The translations under genes were made by a program, and so were the position numbers. A stretch of 64,000 bases of DNA from NCBI RefSeq assembly GCF_900116195.1, contig NZ_FOZW01000012.1, positions 62,001 to 126,000 of the forward strand, written 5' to 3'. This DNA is from Alloyangia pacifica. GTDB lineage: Bacteria; Pseudomonadota; Alphaproteobacteria; Rhodobacterales; Rhodobacteraceae. The notes under the pieces are model-generated. The model saw only the letters and a program-made list of their open reading frames with translations, did not search any database and was not told the origin of the DNA. Below are positions 61,289 to 64,000 of the stretch, piece after piece (positions within the stretch are counted from its first letter, which is position 1; the number at the start of each line of letters is the position of its first letter).

Positions 61289-62206
61289 ATGGCCGAGCGC
61301 CGCGCCGGCTTTGCCGAGACGCTGGCCCACCTGGGGGATTTCGGCGGCGCGATAGAGGCGCTGCGCGGCGCGATGGAGCTTGTGCCGGGCTGGGCGGCGG
61401 GCTGGTTCCGCCTTGGCGAGTATTTAGAGGCGGTGGGCGAGGTGGGTGCTGCGGCCGAGGCCTGGGACAAGGCGGTGGTCGCCGATCCACGCGACCCACT
61501 GGGCGCCGGGTTGCGCCGCGACCTGCTGCGCGGCGTGCCGGTGGCGGAGAGCATGCCGCCGGCCTTTGTGGAACTGCTCTTCGACCAATACGCGCCGCGC
61601 TTCGAGCGATCTCTGGTGGGCAAGCTGAATTACCGCGGTCCCGAGCTGCTGCTCGCGGCGCTGCACGCGCAAGGGTTCGAACGGGCGCGGCATGCGCTGG
61701 ACCTCGGCTGCGGCACCGGCCTGATGGGAGAGCTGCTGCGTCCGCAGTGCGGCTGTCTCGATGGTTTCGACATTTCCTCGGGCATGCTGGCCGAAGCCGC
61801 GTCGAAAGGTGCCTACGATCTGCTCGAAAAGCGCGACATCGCCGAGATGGCCGCGATCCTGCCGCGCTACGACCTGATCGTGGCGGCGGATGTTTTCATC
61901 TATCTCGGCGCGCTCGAGCGGGTGATTGGCTGGTGCGCCGGAGCACTGGCGCCGGGCGGGCACTTCGCGTTCACGCTGGAGCTGGGCGATGCGCCGGTTC
62001 AGCTGCGCGAAAGCCGCCGGTTCGCCCATTCCCGTGACTACGTGACGGGGCTGCTGGCGGAGGCGGGCTTCACCGGGGTCGCGCTGACCGATTGCGTGCT
62101 GCGCCAGGACCGCGGCCAGGACGTTGCGGCGCTGCTGGTTGCCGCGCGCGCTCCCGCGCGCGTCTTTGACCGCGAGGGGGATGGCGAGGCGGAGGCGCTG
62201 GTCTAG
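61289..62206 (+). CDS. TPR-containing class I methyltransferase
   Basis: Protein of 305 residues from the ATG at 61289 (ATG at 61253 is possible; neither has a good ribosome site). N-terminal TPR-like helices (FGGAIEALRGAMELVPGWAA) at about 10-75, then a SAM-dependent methyltransferase with ALDLGCGTGLMGELLRPQCG, DGFDISSGMLAEAASKGAYD and DLIVAADVFIYLG. The substrate is unknown; such proteins are often found acting on small molecules or proteins. No functional partner nearby. Confidence 0.82.
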   Translation: MAERRAGFAETLAHLGDFGGAIEALRGAMELVPGWAAGWFRLGEYLEAVGEVGAAAEAWDKAVVADPRDPLGAGLRRDLLRGVPVAESMPPAFVELLFDQYAPRFERSLVGKLNYRGPELLLAALHAQGFERARHALDLGCGTGLMGELLRPQCGCLDGFDISSGMLAEAASKGAYDLLEKRDIAEMAAILPRYDLIVAADVFIYLGALERVIGWCAGALAPGGHFAFTLELGDAPVQLRESRRFAHSRDYVTGLLAEAGFTGVALTDCVLRQDRGQDVAALLVAARAPARVFDREGDGEAEALV

Positions 62207-62230
62207 GCCGGCGCCCCTGCGTCGCGGCGA

Positions 62231-63175
62231 TCAGAAGTTGAAGCTGAGGTTGAGGCGCAGGGCGCTGTCGCCGTCGAAGTTCGACGCCGCTTCGAGCCGG
62301 CCGCCCAGCCCGTGCCCACCTTCTGCGCCGTAATCGAGGCCCAGAGACAGCTGGTCCTGGCTCAGCAACTCGCTGGCCTCGAAGCTGCGGCTGCCGGCCT
62401 CGGTGACATAGGTCAGATCGTCCTGATCGCCGCCGAAGACCGTGTAGGCCGCATAGGGCCGCAGCGTGCCGCCGACGGCGCGCATCGGCGCGCCGAGCTC
62501 GGCGCGGAAGGCCGAGGCAAAACTCACACGGCTCTCGACCTCGCCGCCCTTGCGCACCAGATCGTAATCGCCAGTGGCGTGGCGCAGCAGGTCGCCGGTG
62601 ACCACGAGGTCGAACCCGGTGCCCGGGGTTGCGCCCTCGCGCAGCATGGTCTCGCCGCGCAGGCTGAGGCCGAGGATGCGGCCGTCGTGATCGCTGCTGC
62701 CGCTGGCCGAGGCGGGGCTGGAGAGCTTGTTGTGGGTACGGCCCATGTAGAGCGCGCCGCCGTAGCTGACGCCATTCGACTCGCCCGCGTAGCCGGTGCC
62801 GAGGAAATACGAGCGGATGCGCGCCTCATGGGTGTCGTCGTCGAGGTAGGACACGCCCTGACCGTAGCCGGCGAAGGCCGAGAGCCCGTTGCCGAAGCCC
62901 CAGCCCAGCACCAGCCCGCGGCTGTTGTAGCCGGCGTCCTGCGCGTGATCCGGTGCGCTGGTGCCGCCTGCCGCGTAGCCGCCGAGGAAGAAGCCGTCTT
63001 GCCGGCTGGTCACGGCGGTGCGGCCGATGCCGAATCCGATCTCCCGCGAAAGCAGGTCGGTCTGCGTCAGCGGCGCCGGGTCGAGCGTGGGCACCGAGGC
63101 CGCCTGCGCCTGAGCGGCGAAAGGCGCGAGCGTGGCAAGAAGGGCGAGGCGGAGGAGAGCGGATGCGCGGGTCAT
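62231..63175 (-). CDS. Outer-membrane beta-barrel protein
   Basis: Protein of 314 residues. A signal peptide (LLRLALLATLAPFAAQAQAA), then a series of amphipathic strands with many glycine and aromatic residues (NGLSAFAGYGQGVSYLDDDT; SYGGALYMGRTHNKLSSPAS) and a C-terminal phenylalanine in the strand RLNLSFNF, the BAM recognition signal. It resembles autotransporter beta-domains of alphaproteobacteria. No passenger domain. ATG at 63175. The gene before it is convergent; recR is on the same strand 72 bases upstream. Confidence 0.75.
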   Translation of the reverse strand: MTRASALLRLALLATLAPFAAQAQAASVPTLDPAPLTQTDLLSREIGFGIGRTAVTSRQDGFFLGGYAAGGTSAPDHAQDAGYNSRGLVLGWGFGNGLSAFAGYGQGVSYLDDDTHEARIRSYFLGTGYAGESNGVSYGGALYMGRTHNKLSSPASASGSSDHDGRILGLSLRGETMLREGATPGTGFDLVVTGDLLRHATGDYDLVRKGGEVESRVSFASAFRAELGAPMRAVGGTLRPYAAYTVFGGDQDDLTYVTEAGSRSFEASELLSQDQLSLGLDYGAEGGHGLGGRLEAASNFDGDSALRLNLSFNF

Positions 63176-63247
63176 ATTTCCGGCTTTAGCCCCAAGGCAT
63201 GGCGCTGCCCAGAGACGAAGGGTCACAGCCGCGTGACCCCCGGGGCA

Positions 63248-63841
63248 CTACAGTTTGCGCCGAGCGTTGAGCGCCGCGGTGATCGTGCCGTCGTCGAGGT
63301 AGTCGAGCTCGCCGCCGATGGGCACGCCCTGCGCCAGCGAGCTCATCGCCACGCGGGTCTCGAGCTGGTCGGCGATGTAATGCGCGGTGGTCTGACCGTC
63401 GACCGTGGCGTTGAGCGCGAGGATCACCTCGGTGATCCCCTCGCTCTCGACCCGCGCCACGAGCTGCGGGATGCGCAGTTCTTCGGGGCCGATGCGGTCG
63501 AGCGCCGAGAGCGTGCCGCCGAGCACGTGGTAGCGGCCCTTGAAGCTGCCGCCGCGCTCCATCGCCCAGAGATCGCCCACGTCCTCGACTACGCAGATCT
63601 GCCCGTTGCCGCGCCGTTCGTCGGCGCAGATCGGGCAGATCTCGGAGGTTCCCACATTGCCGCAGTTCAGGCATTCGCGCGCCGTGGCGGCGACCCGCGT
63701 CATCAGATCGGCCAGCGGCGTGAGCTGCAACTCACGCTTACGGATGAGATGCAGCACGGTGCGCCGCGCCGAGCGCGGGCCGAGGCCCGGCAGGCGGGCC
63801 ATCATCTCGATCAGCGCGTCGATGTCGCTGCGGTCGGGCAT
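63248..63841 (-). CDS. recR: Recombination protein RecR
   Basis: Protein of 197 residues. Helix-hairpin-helix at the N-terminus ([18 protein letters not shown]), zinc finger [20 protein letters not shown], and Toprim domain ([36 protein letters not shown]). It acts in RecFOR gap repair. It lies downstream of ybaB in the conserved dnaX-ybaB-recR order. Confidence 0.96.
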   Translation of the reverse strand: MPDRSDIDALIEMMARLPGLGPRSARRTVLHLIRKRELQLTPLADLMTRVAATARECLNCGNVGTSEICPICADERRGNGQICVVEDVGDLWAMERGGSFKGRYHVLGGTLSALDRIGPEELRIPQLVARVESEGITEVILALNATVDGQTTAHYIADQLETRVAMSSLAQGVPIGGELDYLDDGTITAALNARRKL

Positions 63842-63944
63842 TCGGGGATGACCTTCTGGGGCGCAGGCCCGGGCTGCCGGTGGCCGCAGAGCGCCTGCGG
63901 CGCTCCGCTCCGTTCGGCCAGATGCCGTGCCTGCGGCGGGCGTC

Positions 63945-64000
63945 TTAGAACGGCATCTTCATGTCGGCGGGCAGGCCAAGCTCTTCGGTGAGCTTGCGCA
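63945..64000 (-). CDS. ybaB: YbaB/EbfC nucleoid-associated protein, C-terminal end
   Basis: Only the last 18 codons are in the window. The tail ([17 protein letters not shown], stop) is the characteristic YbaB ending. The small DNA-binding protein is usually encoded between dnaX and recR, as here; dnaX should follow to the right. Confidence 0.85.
   Translation of the reverse strand, partial: RKLTEELGLPADMKMPF

Overview
This 64 kb window is high-GC chromosomal DNA, densely packed with genes and with little intergenic space. Protein families, gene order (radA-cvpA-purF, surE-pcm-nlpD, alr next to dnaB, ybaB-recR), a cyoABCD quinol oxidase, an FNR-type box in front of a single-enzyme 5-aminolevulinate synthase and a dispersed intergenic repeat (TTTCCAAATACGCCGGGGGTG followed by a G-rich/C-rich hairpin) all point to an alphaproteobacterium, most likely a marine Rhodobacteraceae (Roseobacter group). 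No integrase, transposase, phage gene or CRISPR array was seen, so this looks like native chromosome rather than an island.

Layout. 1-758: end of a histidine-utilisation operon (hutF tail, hutD). 769-15457: a large catabolic region. A LysR gene sits downstream of a seven-gene minus-strand operon: spermidine/putrescine-type ABC transporter, FAD amine oxidase, aldehyde dehydrogenase, cupin protein and a YtcJ-type amidohydrolase. Divergent from it is a ureohydrolase whose N-terminus looks like guanidinobutyrase rather than agmatinase, followed by gabT-gabD and a PuuR-like cupin regulator. Read together: import of a polyamine or guanidino compound, oxidation of the terminal amine, oxidation of the aldehyde, release of urea to give GABA, then succinate. 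A pair of identical-spacing dyads (TTCGG-N6-CCGAA) lies between the two divergent arms and is the best operator candidate.

15469-23951: housekeeping (DUF2237, pth, rplY), an MFS carrier and the cyoABCD-surf1 operon. 24506-29951: a FAH-type hydratase, nlpD-pcm-surE, a signal-less ModA-like binding protein, an SDR and a small conserved protein. 30117-38483: purF, cvpA, radA, a membrane coiled-coil protein, pqiA-like gene and an mlaEF/alr operon. 38668-43601: dnaB, pyrE, pyrC, cysK. 43712-49507: cytochrome b561-YceI fusion, divergent sulfotransferase-like and glycosyltransferase-like genes, a membrane protein, an M20 dipeptidase and a four-helix membrane protein. 49622-60332: hemA under a perfect FNR box, a RodZ-like protein with a doubled C-terminal domain, ispG, an orphan histidine kinase, DsbA, an M48/TPR peptidase, an aminotransferase and an amidase. 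60621-64000: tRNA-Arg(CCG), a gene-poor stretch, a TPR-methyltransferase, an outer-membrane beta-barrel, recR and the end of ybaB.

The most interesting parts are the guanidino/polyamine region with its putative shared operators, the unexplained amidohydrolase-cupin pair inside that operon, the signal-less binding protein, and the tandem domain in the RodZ-like protein. All functional statements are from reading the sequence and from family knowledge; no database search was run.
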